64,000 nucleotides of DNA. It comes from Planctomycetota bacterium (GTDB taxonomy: Bacteria > Planctomycetota > Planctomycetia > Planctomycetales > Planctomycetaceae). Position 1 is the stretch's first letter; each line of letters begins with the position of its first letter. This document shows positions 54,383 to 64,000 of this stretch, in pieces. The stretch is from NCBI GenBank assembly GCA_014584345.1, contig JACTNB010000011.1, positions 45,252 through 109,251 of the forward strand, in the 5' to 3' direction. The translations under genes were made by a program, and so were the position numbers. Under the pieces are notes generated by a model. It was not told the DNA's origin. It worked only from the letters and a program-made list of their open reading frames with translations, and searched no databases.

Positions 54383-54862
54383 TCAGCGCATCCACTGCCG
54401 CACGATGTCTTCTACCTCTTCTCCTTCGAGTGTTTCGTGGGCGAGGAGATTGTCCACGATCGCCGCCAGCGCCGCCCAGTGGTCTTTCCGGTCGAGCAGT
54501 CGATAGAGCCGCGCGGTCGTCTGCTCCAGGTAGGCCAGACGTTTGCGTTCGAGTGGAAAAATCGTAGAGGCCGCTTCCCAGGCGAGTTTCCAATCCGCTG
54601 CCCACTCAGCAACGAAACCCGGATGGAAGGGCTCGCCGCTCTGGATCATTTCAGCGACCGGGCCAGCCAGGGCAACCAGGACGGACTTCTCATGGAGTTC
54701 CCGGTCGGTGAACTGGTCGAGCGGCCATTCGACTTGGATGTCGGCAAATCGCTCGGGGCCGTCATCCCAATCCGGCTCGATCGTCACGGAACGAACTCGG
54801 GCTCCGACGTAGATCGCCATGAACGCATGGCCGGCCTCGTGATAAGCGGAGATTTCAGACAC
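54383..54862 (-). CDS. Stand-alone M41 (FtsH-type) peptidase-like protein
   Basis: The 159-residue protein has the zinc-binding HEAGH motif near the N-terminus (SAYHEAGHAFMAIYVGA) and the M41-like pattern VLVALAGPVAEM, followed by a helical tail with DNLLAHETLEGEEVEDIV, matching the end of the FtsH protease domain. It lacks the AAA+ ATPase and membrane parts, so it is a small soluble relative. It is located 8 bp after tspO on the same strand. Confidence 0.78.
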   Translation of the reverse strand: MSEISAYHEAGHAFMAIYVGARVRSVTIEPDWDDGPERFADIQVEWPLDQFTDRELHEKSVLVALAGPVAEMIQSGEPFHPGFVAEWAADWKLAWEAASTIFPLERKRLAYLEQTTARLYRLLDRKDHWAALAAIVDNLLAHETLEGEEVEDIVRQWMR

Positions 54863-54871
54863 GATGCATCC

Positions 54872-55354
54872 TTATCCCGCGTTCAATCGCCAGATCGTGA
54901 AGTTCAGCACGCTCGCGAAGCTGACCCACACTAAGTACGGCACCATAAGCCAACCACCGATCTTTGAGTGGCGAAAGAACGCCACGGTAGTTGCCATGAT
55001 CGCCAGCCATAAGATTACGATCTCCACGAAAGCCCAGCCGGGCTGGTGCATTCCGAAGAAGATCCACGACCAACCGACGTTCAGGCCAAGTTGCACAACA
55101 AACAACGTGAGAGGCATCGCCGCGGCCTTGAACCCTTCCGGCTTCCAGACCATCCAGGCTGCGATCGCCATCATCACAAAAAGCGTGGTCCAGACCGGAC
55201 CGAACACGTAGTCGGGCGGGTTCCACGAAGGCTTCTCGATCGTCTTGTACCAGCCTTCGATCTCAGGCGTGGTGGCGATGGCTCCCAGACCGCCTGCGCC
55301 GAGGCAGACGAAGATGAAGATTATCAGGCCGATCCAGCGGGTGCGTTTCGTCAT
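54872..55354 (-). CDS. tspO: TspO/MBR family membrane protein
   Basis: The 160-residue protein has five membrane helices and the family motifs EKPSWNPPDYVFGPVWTTLF and LNVGWSWIFFGMHQPGWAFVE. TspO binds tetrapyrroles and acts in stress responses. I chose the ATG at 55354 because the first helix starts there. The same frame continues upstream into a decayed integrase, which I treat separately. Confidence 0.9.
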   Translation of the reverse strand: MTKRTRWIGLIIFIFVCLGAGGLGAIATTPEIEGWYKTIEKPSWNPPDYVFGPVWTTLFVMMAIAAWMVWKPEGFKAAAMPLTLFVVQLGLNVGWSWIFFGMHQPGWAFVEIVILWLAIMATTVAFFRHSKIGGWLMVPYLVWVSFASVLNFTIWRLNAG

Positions 55355-56077
55355 GTAGTGTTTCCTTGAAGGGAGTTGAGTCAAATGAACACCATCCAGA
55401 TCGCGATGGATATTTTCGAGAGCCTTCACGTAGGCATTCAGAGCTTCGTGCAGCGTCTCGCCGCCGCCACCTTGCCGAACCATGCGTCGGCCCTGGTCGA
55501 TCAACCGTGTTCCTGCTTCATGGATCATCGCTTCTGCTTCCAAATGGACCTCAGGATCGTGCAGCTCAATACGGATGAAGGGAACATCACGTCGTTGTTG
55601 GTCGAGCCAATGGCCCACGGAGGGACTTTGCAATCCGTACTACCCGAGACGCTCGGGAACAGGAACGCGAACGAGCGAATCGCAGTTGCGGATCGCCTCG
55701 GCAATCGTCATGGAGACTTCGTCCCAAACCGGCCTGCCGTCTCGGACTGGCTCGACTTCGCCGACTCCGATCGACATGACGATGGCCGCGCTGGCATCAA
55801 GTAGTTCGCCTCCGGTCGCTGGATCTACCGGGCGGGTGGGAATGTATTGGGAGTTTGCGTCCGACTTCCTTTGCAACCGCTGCGGATGAACCGCCTCCCA
55901 CCGTGCACTAACAACGTCCCAGAGTTGCTCCAGTTCAAACTGGCGATCTTGGCTCTCGTCTCGTCACACCCCAGATAGAACTTCTGTTGGGCGTACCCTT
56001 TCTCTGTCTGCTTCCACCCCAGATTGCGCTGATACAGCCCCCGCTTGTCGCGTCAAAGTTCCCGCTTTTTTTGCCAT
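55355..56077 (-). pseudogene. Decayed tyrosine-recombinase/integrase (N-terminal part)
   Basis: It begins MAKKAGTLT at 56,077 and then shifts frame: RGLYQRNLGWKQTEKGYAQQ and KFYLGCDETRAKIASL, then LWDVVSARWEAV, then WDEVSMTIAEAIRNCDS, then SVGHWLDQQRRDVPF. These blocks match the N-terminal region of planctomycete phage-type integrases, from memory of the family. At least two frameshifts are needed and the catalytic C-terminal domain is missing, replaced by tspO. It lies directly downstream of the ssrA 3' end. Confidence 0.65.
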
Positions 56078-56230
56078 CGTCTCGGCCTCACCAATCAAGT
56101 GGAGTCTCGTGTCTCAATCGAGGATTATACCGTCAAAATCAGACACGACGAGGGCAAGATCAGATACGAAATCAGACACATCAGCCAAAAACGACCCAGA
56201 ACGACCACATAACTTTGTGCGTAACCACAA

Positions 56231-56265
56231 TAAAAATAGCCACTTACAACGATGTGTAAGTGGCT
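56231..56265 (-). terminator. ssrA terminator
   Basis: On the minus strand AGCCACTTACA pairs with TGTAAGTGGCT around a 5-base loop, followed by ATTTTTATT, just after the tmRNA 3' end. Confidence 0.88.
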
Positions 56266-56271
56266 GTTTTT

Positions 56272-56629
<358 letters not shown>

Positions 56630-56877
56630 GTTTGGTCAAGCTGCCTTTGTCGCAGTACGCCCTCTTTAACCTCCAGCCTGCTTAGTTCTTACCGTTAAAA
56701 TCCATTCGGCTGATTTTTGCCGAATCTTGAACCAATGTATCTTACGCAAAGGGGGTGTGCCGTCAAGAGCCCGTTTGCAAAAGATCTCTACCCTGAAGAC
56801 GCCGTATTGGCGGTCAGGGTTCCCGCGAGGGGCTAAAAAATTCAGGTTCATCACACAATTTCCATCCACCAGGCCGA

Positions 56878-59800
56878 TCATTCCGGTTGAGTGGACTGAA
56901 TGTCGATTTGCGACCAGTAGGCATATTCGCTGTTCCAGCGATTCAAGCCATGCGCCTGCAGGGAGAGAGTGATTGTCTGCCCCGCGTAGGGGGTAAGGTC
57001 CAATTCCAGTGTGGTCCACTCGGAATCAGGAGTGCCCGTGTCTGCGATGGGGCGGGTGATCGCGGGTTGGCCGTTGATGACCACCCGCAATTGCCAGTCG
57101 GCCTGGGGGTGCGAGGCGACTTCGAGCAGCAGGCGTGTCTGCTTGCCTGCGGGAACTTGCGTTTTCGAAACCAGTTCGCACGGTTGTTGCGGGCTGACGG
57201 GGTGCGTCCGCAACACTCCCCGCCGGCCACGAAATTCCGCCAACCAGGCGATGCCGCGATGCCCGGACGCATTGCAGATGAATCCCGGGGCAAGCTGAAC
57301 GATCAGCGACTCATACCGGAGGGGGTCCTGCGTTTCGAGGGTTTCAAGTTCACGAACGCCCGCCAGTTGCACCGCCGCCGGGTCGCCCGGGTGTTTATCG
57401 AGTGTGAGCAACATGAACAAGTCCGCCAGTTCCTGTTCGGTCATCTGGGTTTCCAGTTGTTCGGGCATCAGGGAAACGTCGCTGATTTTCATGAATTCGA
57501 TTTCGTCGCGGGGAATGGTTACGGTTTTGGCTCCCTGCAGCTTGAGCACCACGCGAGTTTCGTTATCCTCGGCGACCAAACCGGTCACGACGCGTCCATC
57601 TTCGGTGACAATCGTGCGTGCCTGATAGGCTTCACCAATCACCAGATTGGGATCGAACACATTGGAGAGCAACTGGGCGAAGTTGTTGCGTCCGTTTCGG
57701 GTTAAATCGGGTCCTACGTCCGCCCCTTCGCCATGCAGTTTGTGGCATTGCCCGCAGATGCGGTTGTAAACCAGGATTCCCCGGTGCGGATCTCCGGGTA
57801 TCGTGCGGATAATCCGCTGGGCGCGGGCAATGGCTCGCTGACGATCGACCTGGGGCTGATCCCGGACCTTGCCCCACAGACCGATGATTTCAGCCGCCAG
57901 GGGTTCATCGGCGATCTCCAGCAGGCGCCGCAGTTGAGTGGCATTGATATCCTCCCGGGAAAGTTGCTGGCCACGCACCGCCGCGACAAAGGCGTTTCCC
58001 CAGGATTTACGCTGGGTCAGCAGGTCGATAACGGCGGGGCGCAGGGTAGGGGGGAATTGCGGATACGCGGTGATCACCGGCTGGGCCAACGCGGCATCCG
58101 TCATGCGGCCTGCGGAATTCAAGGCGGTACGCCATTGCTCGGGCGATAAGCCTTGCGGTGCCGCAAGGAATTCCTTTAGAACACGCATGCCCCGCGATTC
58201 ATCGGCGGCTGCGACGGCATCAAACGCGGCCACGCGTCCGTCGGCCGGCCTGGTTTTGTCGCTGGCCCAACGTTCGGCCAGTTCCAGTGCGGGCGGATAC
58301 TTCCAGCTCGTGGCCAGCAGCACGGATTCCCGATGCAAGGGATGTCTTTCGTCGCGGACGATTTCGAGAATCGCTCCATCGATTTGCAGGCGGACTTGCT
58401 GCAGGGACTCCCCCGCCAACTCGCGATTGCGGATGCGCTCGGCTAGAAAGTTCAGACATTGCCGGGCCACTTCCAATTTGGGATGCGTGCCAATCGCAAA
58501 CATGGAAAACAATTGGCCGATCTGTTCGGGCGTGGTACGCGGATGCGCCAGTGCGCGTTCGGTAATACGTGGCAGCAGCCGATCGAGATTCGCGAATCCG
58601 GATGCGCGGTGCGATTCCAGGGCCTTGATGACAGCTTCGCTCCCCTGTTCTGCCAGGACGGCTTCCAGTCGCCTCCAGACGATACGCGGAATCAATTCAT
58701 CGTCGCCCGCCTTTGATTGCACGGTAAGCAGCAGTTCCGCGCGGGCTTGCGTTGAGTGCAGGCTGCTTGTGGCGATGGCCGTTTGCAGCAGTACATCCCG
58801 CGATTCATCCCGAGCGAACTCGACCAGTTGGTCGAATAGCACCTGTTGCGAGGCGGAGGGGGCATCGGCATCGGCACTTTGCCCAACGCTGACATCTGCA
58901 CGGGCCGACCTCATGCGAATCGCAGCCCGGCGAAACTCGGGATTACCGTGCCGGGCAAGGTACGCATCGAGTTCCGATAGTTCCGGCGATGTCGCCAGCG
59001 CGGCAGCCGATATCAGCACGGACAAGGCCCCCTGGTGAATCGTGGCGGAGAGGGAATCGTCGCGGATCATCCCTGCCAGAGCCGACAGTATGCGTCTGGT
59101 CTTTCCGCCGTCCTTTCCGTCGGCCTGGGGAGTCGACAGGAGCTCCTCAAAGAGAATTTCCTGCAGTAATCTGCGAGCGGTGTTGCGAATGTGTTGATTG
59201 GAATGGCCGAGCGATCCGAGCAGGCCGCCTTCATTCTGCTTCTCCAGCACGACGGGGGACGGACGAGGCGTCGCCAGGTGGCGAATACGATACAGCCGCC
59301 CGTGACCGCGATCGACACCCGCCGGGTCGGCATTGGCATCCTGATAACAGTGATACCGATCGTACCAGTCGAGCACGTACAGGCATCCCTCCGGGCCCGT
59401 TTTCTGGGCGACCGGCATGAACCAGACATCGTTTGCAGTCAGGAAATCGTCGTGCTTCACGCCCCGATAAGTCGCGCCGTTGCGTTCGAGTCCGTCCACG
59501 TTCACGCAGCCGCCGTGGATGTTGCCCATATACAGTTTGTTGCGGAACGGTTCGGGATAGGCGTCGGAATCGAAGAATTCGATGCCGCAGTACGCCGCCA
59601 TCTGGTGTTTGTAATCGACGATCGATTCGATCTTCCAGGTGAATGGCGGATAGGCACCGGCCTGACGATGATAATACCCGCCCCGCGTGATGTGCCAGAG
59701 ATGATCGATCACGCAGGCAGACAGAAACATCTCGCCCCGATTATCGAAGGCAATCCCCCATGGGTTGCTGGTTCCCTCTGCAAAAATCTGGAATTCGCGC

Positions 59801-60477
59801 GTCCGGGGATGAATGCGGAAGATGGCGGCATCGAACTTCCAGCCCGGCTGACCTTCCCGATAATTGGGATTACCCGGCGAGTAGCTGACATGGCAGTAAT
59901 TGAACACGCCGTTCAGGCCGTATAGCCAGCCATCGGGGCCCCAGGTGAACGAGTTGGGCAACTCGTGGGTATCGGTTCGACCGAAACCAGTCACGATTAC
60001 TTCCTGCCGATCGGCTTTCAAATCGCCATCGGTGTCCTGCAGAAACAGGATGTCGGGGGCATTGCCCACCCAGACGCCTCCGTGCCCCACCGCGATGCCC
60101 GAGGGGATATTCAGCCCCTCCGCGAAAATGGTCATTTTGTCGGCCTGACCATCGCCGTTGGTGTCTTCGAGCACCTTGATGAGATCCCGGCCGGGACCCG
60201 GTTCGCGGCGAGGGTATTCGAAACTTTCCGTGATCCAGATGCGGCCCTGTTCGTCGAAGCACATGGCCACCGGGTTTTGGATCATCGGCTCCGCGGCGAC
60301 CAGTTCCACGGAAAACCCCTCGGGCACCTGCATCCTGGCGATGGCTTCACGAGGAGACAGCGGAGGCCCAGGAGGCTTGCTTTGCCGTCGCGGAATAAAT
60401 TCCTGGGCGGAGAGGCCGGCCGTGCATGCCGAGAGAATCAACACAATCAAACCGAATACTCGCATGGAGAAACTCAC
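56878..60477 (-). CDS. Large PVC-type heme-binding dehydrogenase-like protein
   Basis: The 1,199-residue protein has a signal peptide (MSFSMRVFGLIVLILSACTA), an N-terminal propeller (about 40–400, with RMQVPEGFSVELVAAEP and NPVAMCFDEQGRIWITESF), a long helical HEAT-like region (about 420–870), a c-type heme module with ICGQCHKLHGEG (CXXCH) near residue 905, and a C-terminal beta-rich carbohydrate-binding-like (NPCBM/CBM-like) domain (about 1,040–1,199). This is the 'membrane-bound dehydrogenase' layout of Planctomycetes. It is exported, with substrate unknown. It is a single gene between ssrA and a repeat region. Confidence 0.85.
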   Translation of the reverse strand: MSFSMRVFGLIVLILSACTAGLSAQEFIPRRQSKPPGPPLSPREAIARMQVPEGFSVELVAAEPMIQNPVAMCFDEQGRIWITESFEYPRREPGPGRDLIKVLEDTNGDGQADKMTIFAEGLNIPSGIAVGHGGVWVGNAPDILFLQDTDGDLKADRQEVIVTGFGRTDTHELPNSFTWGPDGWLYGLNGVFNYCHVSYSPGNPNYREGQPGWKFDAAIFRIHPRTREFQIFAEGTSNPWGIAFDNRGEMFLSACVIDHLWHITRGGYYHRQAGAYPPFTWKIESIVDYKHQMAAYCGIEFFDSDAYPEPFRNKLYMGNIHGGCVNVDGLERNGATYRGVKHDDFLTANDVWFMPVAQKTGPEGCLYVLDWYDRYHCYQDANADPAGVDRGHGRLYRIRHLATPRPSPVVLEKQNEGGLLGSLGHSNQHIRNTARRLLQEILFEELLSTPQADGKDGGKTRRILSALAGMIRDDSLSATIHQGALSVLISAAALATSPELSELDAYLARHGNPEFRRAAIRMRSARADVSVGQSADADAPSASQQVLFDQLVEFARDESRDVLLQTAIATSSLHSTQARAELLLTVQSKAGDDELIPRIVWRRLEAVLAEQGSEAVIKALESHRASGFANLDRLLPRITERALAHPRTTPEQIGQLFSMFAIGTHPKLEVARQCLNFLAERIRNRELAGESLQQVRLQIDGAILEIVRDERHPLHRESVLLATSWKYPPALELAERWASDKTRPADGRVAAFDAVAAADESRGMRVLKEFLAAPQGLSPEQWRTALNSAGRMTDAALAQPVITAYPQFPPTLRPAVIDLLTQRKSWGNAFVAAVRGQQLSREDINATQLRRLLEIADEPLAAEIIGLWGKVRDQPQVDRQRAIARAQRIIRTIPGDPHRGILVYNRICGQCHKLHGEGADVGPDLTRNGRNNFAQLLSNVFDPNLVIGEAYQARTIVTEDGRVVTGLVAEDNETRVVLKLQGAKTVTIPRDEIEFMKISDVSLMPEQLETQMTEQELADLFMLLTLDKHPGDPAAVQLAGVRELETLETQDPLRYESLIVQLAPGFICNASGHRGIAWLAEFRGRRGVLRTHPVSPQQPCELVSKTQVPAGKQTRLLLEVASHPQADWQLRVVINGQPAITRPIADTGTPDSEWTTLELDLTPYAGQTITLSLQAHGLNRWNSEYAYWSQIDIQSTQPE

Positions 60478-60844
60478 CTTCGGATATCAGGGGACCGGGC
60501 CGCACTGGCCCGCAAGCGAGTTCAAGAATAACGGTTTGTTTATGCTTTTTTAAGTCTCCTGCACTCGACAGGACGGATTTCCGTACCCGGCTTGACTGCG
60601 GCCTTATGAGCAAAGCGGCTCATTCTGGGACCTGGATGCAGTGTCAAACCGCTGTCGGCAGTCCACTATTGGACCATTGCCAATGCAGCCTCCGCCCCTT
60701 CTGCCGTCTTACACAAAATCACAAACTCGTCCGCGTAACGCACCTTCTCAACGCCGGTGCCAAGCCCTCGCTTACGTGGTCATGAAATTAGGAACCCGAC
60801 ATGCTGGTAAAAACATGGCCAAACAAGTTTGGCCATGGCACCCC

Positions 60845-61068
60845 GGTCCCGGCGTTGGCCGGCGGGGCGGCGTTTGGTTTTGGGGGCGTGGGGAGGACGT
60901 TGCCCGGTCGCAGATTCTGGTACTCGTGGAAGTAGGCCTGCCAGTGGAAGCCGCCGGAGTCGGCGGGGCCGGGTGCGTGTCGGAATGACTAGCCCGGATT
61001 TCTCGCCGGGTCAATAAAACAGGATTGCTGACATTGACGAACTAGCCGCGACCGTCAGGGAGCGGGAC
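60845..61068 (-). repeat. Inverted repeat IR-A, right copy
   Basis: Reverse complement of 45,803–46,017 with a 9-bp indel and few substitutions. On the minus strand it can encode the same toxin constant region but has no toxin module behind it. Confidence 0.85.
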
Positions 61069-61110
61069 TTCCTCGGGGAACCGCCCGCGTGGCCCGCTTC
61101 CTGACGGGCG
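60990..61110. repeat. Dispersed repeat RA, copy 6
   Basis: Tail GGTCAATAAAACAGGATTGC and arms CTAGCCGCGACCGTCAGGGA (about 61,043) and GGCCCGCTTCCTGACGGGCG (about 61,091–61,110). It joins IR-A to IR-2. Confidence 0.7.
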
Positions 61111-61273
61111 CTCTGGTTGAGTAAACATCGGGCGCCACAGCGCCGCGAGCAGTGCGAATTCCCGTTGGACGCGACTCCTGCCGATGGTACTTCTCCTCGA
61201 AAGAGAGTCACATCCCGCCACGCACGGCTGACACAGCCGTGGCACTCAAATCATGCTCCCACCAGGGCACCCG
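61107..61273 (-). repeat. Inverted repeat IR-2, right copy
   Basis: Reverse complement of 47,334–47,500 with scattered substitutions. Confidence 0.8.
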
Positions 61274-61822
61274 GGCCGGCCCCGACAGCGTATCGAGCAG
61301 ATCGCAGGGTGGCCCGACCGCCCTTTTGGCGGTTGGGTGCCGTAGGCACACGATGTTTTTCCATGGGTCTGCATTTCTGTGACAAACCGGCCCATGCATC
61401 GTCAGCCTCCAGCGCAGGTGGCCACCGGATCGGAAGCCCGACGGACCGACCCTCGAAGCGTATGACCACGAGGCACACTCACCCTCTTGAAATGGAACAT
61501 TCCACGACGGATTGCAGCCGCTCGGTAGATCCATCTTGTCGCTGCGCGACCCAGCCGTTACGGCCGGGCCACCCTGCGAATCGATGCCGATTCACCACAC
61601 AAAATTATTGCCAGCCAGCCCGGACCTGTCGGTTGGGCGGAAGCTGTTTTGCAGGCCATTAATTCGTAGAGCCTACCTTCGAAATGGTCCTTTTTAGTTT
61701 CTACAGAAGCACCCTCCCGTTGGCAGTCATTTTTCGTACCAGCGGCCGCAAGTAAACCAGGAAAATGGGTTCATTCTCACAAAAAACAAGTTTTATGCGA
61801 CGAAATCGTTGCCGTGATCATG

Positions 61823-63754
61823 TTATTGAGAACTTGGATTGCTGACAGAAAGGTTTTCGACTGGAGTTTGTCCGGGGTAATCTTCTTGGAAAGCGATGGG
61901 AAACGAAAGGCTACCGGAAAGGTCCAGCCGTTCAAGAATCTGATCGAATGATTGCTGTTGGCTGATGACATGTTGTTCAACCGATTCCCCCTCTCTCACC
62001 TGGATGTAATTTGGTGGTGAAGAACCATGTGACACTGTTCTAATCGACTTACCTTCATAACTGATCGCAACGGAAATCCAGCGTTCCGTAAAGCTGACGT
62101 CAACGCTCGGTTGTCCAGGTCGAAAGCCAGGTGTGCCCGGCTGCATGGTATATCTTTTCTGAATGGGGTTTTCCTTAAAATAGTATTTAAGGACGAGTGG
62201 TGTGCGATCACTTTCCACCAATTTGCGATCCTTCACTATTTGACCAACTTTTGCTTTCAGTTTATCAACATATCCGGCCGGCACTGCGGAATAGTCAATC
62301 CGAACCTCTCGACCTTCAGTAAATATCAATCCTGTTAATTGAGTACGGACTTTGGCAGCCGTTTGTATTTGAGAAGGCGTGATTTTAGCTAACACGGGGT
62401 ACCCAACGACGCGATTTTCGGTCACAACTTTCCTGGACAAACGGTCATTTTCAGTGCGACGGTATAAAAACAGACCCAACCCATCGGCGGTCAATAGAGA
62501 CATGCCCCCGGTGTATTTCCAGACAGGAACTTGATTTTCGAGATCGATGATTCCGCCCTGACCAACCATCATATGAGACGGTCCTAGCCAATGCAGCAGA
62601 TTCTTATTCTGCTCCGCTTTGATATTAAGTATTTCCTTTTCTAATGACGCGGTTTCAATATTCCAGACCGACAGGGTTTTATTTTCAATGCCAGCCAGGT
62701 ACCGACGATCGTCGCTGATGGCCATCGCATCAAAACTGCGATGCACAACAAATTCGGAACAGACCTGTTGGCCGAGCAGATCCATCAAACTGATGTTCCT
62801 CCCATTCTGGCAGGCGACAAAGCGGCCGTCAGTGGATATGGTGGCTAATAAGTCACTGATGATCTCAGTATGAGGTCGAAATATTTTTGCCGGTTTAATC
62901 TCGGGAAAATCCCACAGCAAAAGCTCACCCGTTTCAGTAAACGCGACCATTTGATTGGGGTTTTGAGGATCGCCAACCCATTTGGCCCAATGAATATCGA
63001 CCGGTTCCTCGGCCAGTCCATTAATTTGCCAGCGAGCCAGTTCCTGGGCGTCATCTCCCCCCACAAAATAAATGGCTAACGTGTTTCCCGGAACATAGCG
63101 GAAACCAGAAATCAGTAACAGATGCTGTCCATCAGCAGAGACATCATGAACGGTCCAGGCTCCTTCGATAATGCTGCTTTTAATGGCTGATTCATCATTG
63201 AATTCCACGACGTTAACAATGGTTTGTGACTTCACCGAGTGCGAAAATACCAGATGCGACTGGTTCCGACTCAGTAAAAAAGAGTGGCTCGGGGCAACTG
63301 TGTTAAAAGATTCAAATTCCGATACGGGAGGAATCGTAATTTCAAAAGGCTGGAGCGGTGCTTTTTTCGCTGCCGAGATCTTTGGGCTGGCTGCGACCAG
63401 GTTCGCTGACTTTTCCGGAGCGATTTCTTGTGTCTGGCTGAAATCAGTCGAGACAAGTTTAACCCCCAGGGTGCTGACGTTGGGAGTCTTTGTACTGCGA
63501 GACGCATCGAGCTTGGCTTTGCGTCTTTCACGAATGTAGTTTTTGTCGTTATCGCTGAAAAGGCTGAACGCAATTTTTACTTCTTCACCTAACTCATTTT
63601 TGATGTAGATGAAGCCTTTTTCTTCATTGAGAAATTTTCCCACAAATGAGTGTTTGCCCGTCGAATCAACCCATGTTCTGAGGATTTGCTCAGCCGCACA
63701 GTTTTGCAGAAAAAATATCCAGACAAGAGCAAGGCCAGTCAGATTGCGTAACAT
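61823..63754 (-). CDS. SHD1-domain protein with WD40-like propeller
   Basis: The 643-residue protein has a signal peptide (about 1–21), an SHD1-type domain (about 25–75: LRTWVDSTGKHSFVGKFLN and the closing DNDKNYIRERR), a low-complexity linker and a WD40-like propeller (about 150–430, with LLATISTDGRFVACQNGRN and AMAISDDRRYLAGIENKTLSVW). SHD1 domains at the N-terminus of secreted planctomycete proteins are common. The gene is clearly more AT-rich than its neighbours, which may indicate transfer from a different lineage. Function unknown. Confidence 0.75.
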   Translation of the reverse strand: MLRNLTGLALVWIFFLQNCAAEQILRTWVDSTGKHSFVGKFLNEEKGFIYIKNELGEEVKIAFSLFSDNDKNYIRERRKAKLDASRSTKTPNVSTLGVKLVSTDFSQTQEIAPEKSANLVAASPKISAAKKAPLQPFEITIPPVSEFESFNTVAPSHSFLLSRNQSHLVFSHSVKSQTIVNVVEFNDESAIKSSIIEGAWTVHDVSADGQHLLLISGFRYVPGNTLAIYFVGGDDAQELARWQINGLAEEPVDIHWAKWVGDPQNPNQMVAFTETGELLLWDFPEIKPAKIFRPHTEIISDLLATISTDGRFVACQNGRNISLMDLLGQQVCSEFVVHRSFDAMAISDDRRYLAGIENKTLSVWNIETASLEKEILNIKAEQNKNLLHWLGPSHMMVGQGGIIDLENQVPVWKYTGGMSLLTADGLGLFLYRRTENDRLSRKVVTENRVVGYPVLAKITPSQIQTAAKVRTQLTGLIFTEGREVRIDYSAVPAGYVDKLKAKVGQIVKDRKLVESDRTPLVLKYYFKENPIQKRYTMQPGTPGFRPGQPSVDVSFTERWISVAISYEGKSIRTVSHGSSPPNYIQVREGESVEQHVISQQQSFDQILERLDLSGSLSFPIAFQEDYPGQTPVENLSVSNPSSQ

Positions 63755-64000
63755 GGTCGATCAACCTGGAATTCAAGAGTTTGTAATCCATAAAAAAATC
63801 GTAAAGAACTCGTTTGAGTACTTTACGATTAACATAAATTCCTGCTTATCCAGTGTCAAGCAGTGGACTTCCCCAACAATAGTGGGCGCGGGGTTTTGGT
63901 TAGGCGGGATGGCCCAGAGGTTTACCTCTGGGTGACGCAGTCACAAGCGGTCTTGCATTTTGCACCTGATGGATGGGATGATCGTGAGATGTCAACACGT
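63755..64000. other. Intergenic, right edge of window
   Basis: Contains an AAAGTACTC…GAGTACTTTACG inverted repeat (about 63,803–63,827) that could be a terminator or operator, and a GGCCCAGAGGTTTACCTCTGGG-type hairpin near 63,911–63,933. No gene is seen. Confidence 0.4.

Larger units (their letters stand above)
60478..61822. other. Repeat-rich intergenic region
   Basis: About 1.3 kb with no intact gene. It holds IR-A right copy (60,845–61,068), an RA repeat (about 60,990–61,110) and IR-2 right copy (61,107–61,273), then a GACCCAGCCGTTACGGCCGG hairpin near 61,550 shared with 24.8 kb. Confidence 0.6.

Noticed and set aside
55355..55633. In-frame N-terminal extension of TspO (93 residues)
   Set aside because: It matches integrase-like sequence, not TspO, and TspO homologues start at the first membrane helix; treated as a pseudogene remnant read through in frame.

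Overview
The window comes from the chromosome of a planctomycete (phylum Planctomycetota). The evidence is a set of families typical of that phylum: a DUF1501 + DUF1549/DUF1553 gene pair, two long c-type-heme propeller/HEAT 'dehydrogenases', a DUF1559 pseudopilin, an SHD1-domain WD40-like protein, a polysaccharide pyruvyl transferase, a Ser/Thr kinase–ECF sigma pair, and a Flp-like pilin. Genes are spaced widely, with many single-gene units and long intergenic stretches.

Positions 1–39.7 kb are mostly core genome: pyruvyl transferase (5' truncated), BON protein, rpiB, UspA, nadE, pyk, porin, purC, an sbtB/sbtA pair with a divergent winged-helix regulator, hicBA, rfbC, an HtrA-like protease, a phytase-like/pyrophosphatase fusion, and leuA. 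leuA is preceded by an apparent leucine-leader attenuator. Two dispersed repeat families lie in the gaps: a palindromic one, RA (about 6.5, 13.9, 28.2, 45.8, 47.5 and 61.05 kb), and a direct-repeat one, RB (about 23.0, 27.2 and 28.0 kb). An IS630 transposase remnant lies at 40.1 kb.

Positions 40.6–47.7 kb hold a kinase/sigma pair, a MddA-like methyltransferase and an orphan BlaI repressor. They are followed by an EndoU toxin C-terminal cassette with a MafI-like immunity gene, set between repeats that recur inverted at 60.8–61.3 kb.

The most unusual region is 47.7–56.6 kb. Everything in it lies on the minus strand. Reading in that direction it runs: ssrA (tmRNA), a decayed integrase, tspO, a stand-alone M41-like peptidase, a terminator, about 36 tRNA or tRNA-like genes whose anticodons cover all 20 amino acids, a 55-codon SEC-C zinc-motif gene inside the array, then seven tandem structured RNAs, then a Ro60/TROVE gene closed by a strong terminator. 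The seven RNAs share one design: a variable but base-paired closing stem, a conserved internal loop, a second 8-bp stem ending GGAG/CTCT, and a variable apical domain. In three of them the apical domain is a tRNA mimic, twice in circularly permuted order. This is the architecture expected of bacterial Y RNAs (YrlA-like), so I read the locus as a Ro60 ribonucleoprotein system with an unusually large and varied set of Y RNAs, physically fused to a complete but aberrant tRNA array, on what looks like an island inserted at ssrA.

Positions 56.9–63.8 kb return to planctomycete core-type genes: a 1,199-residue heme-binding dehydrogenase-like protein and an SHD1/WD40-like protein. All structures and family calls come from reading the sequence by eye; no covariance model or database search was run.
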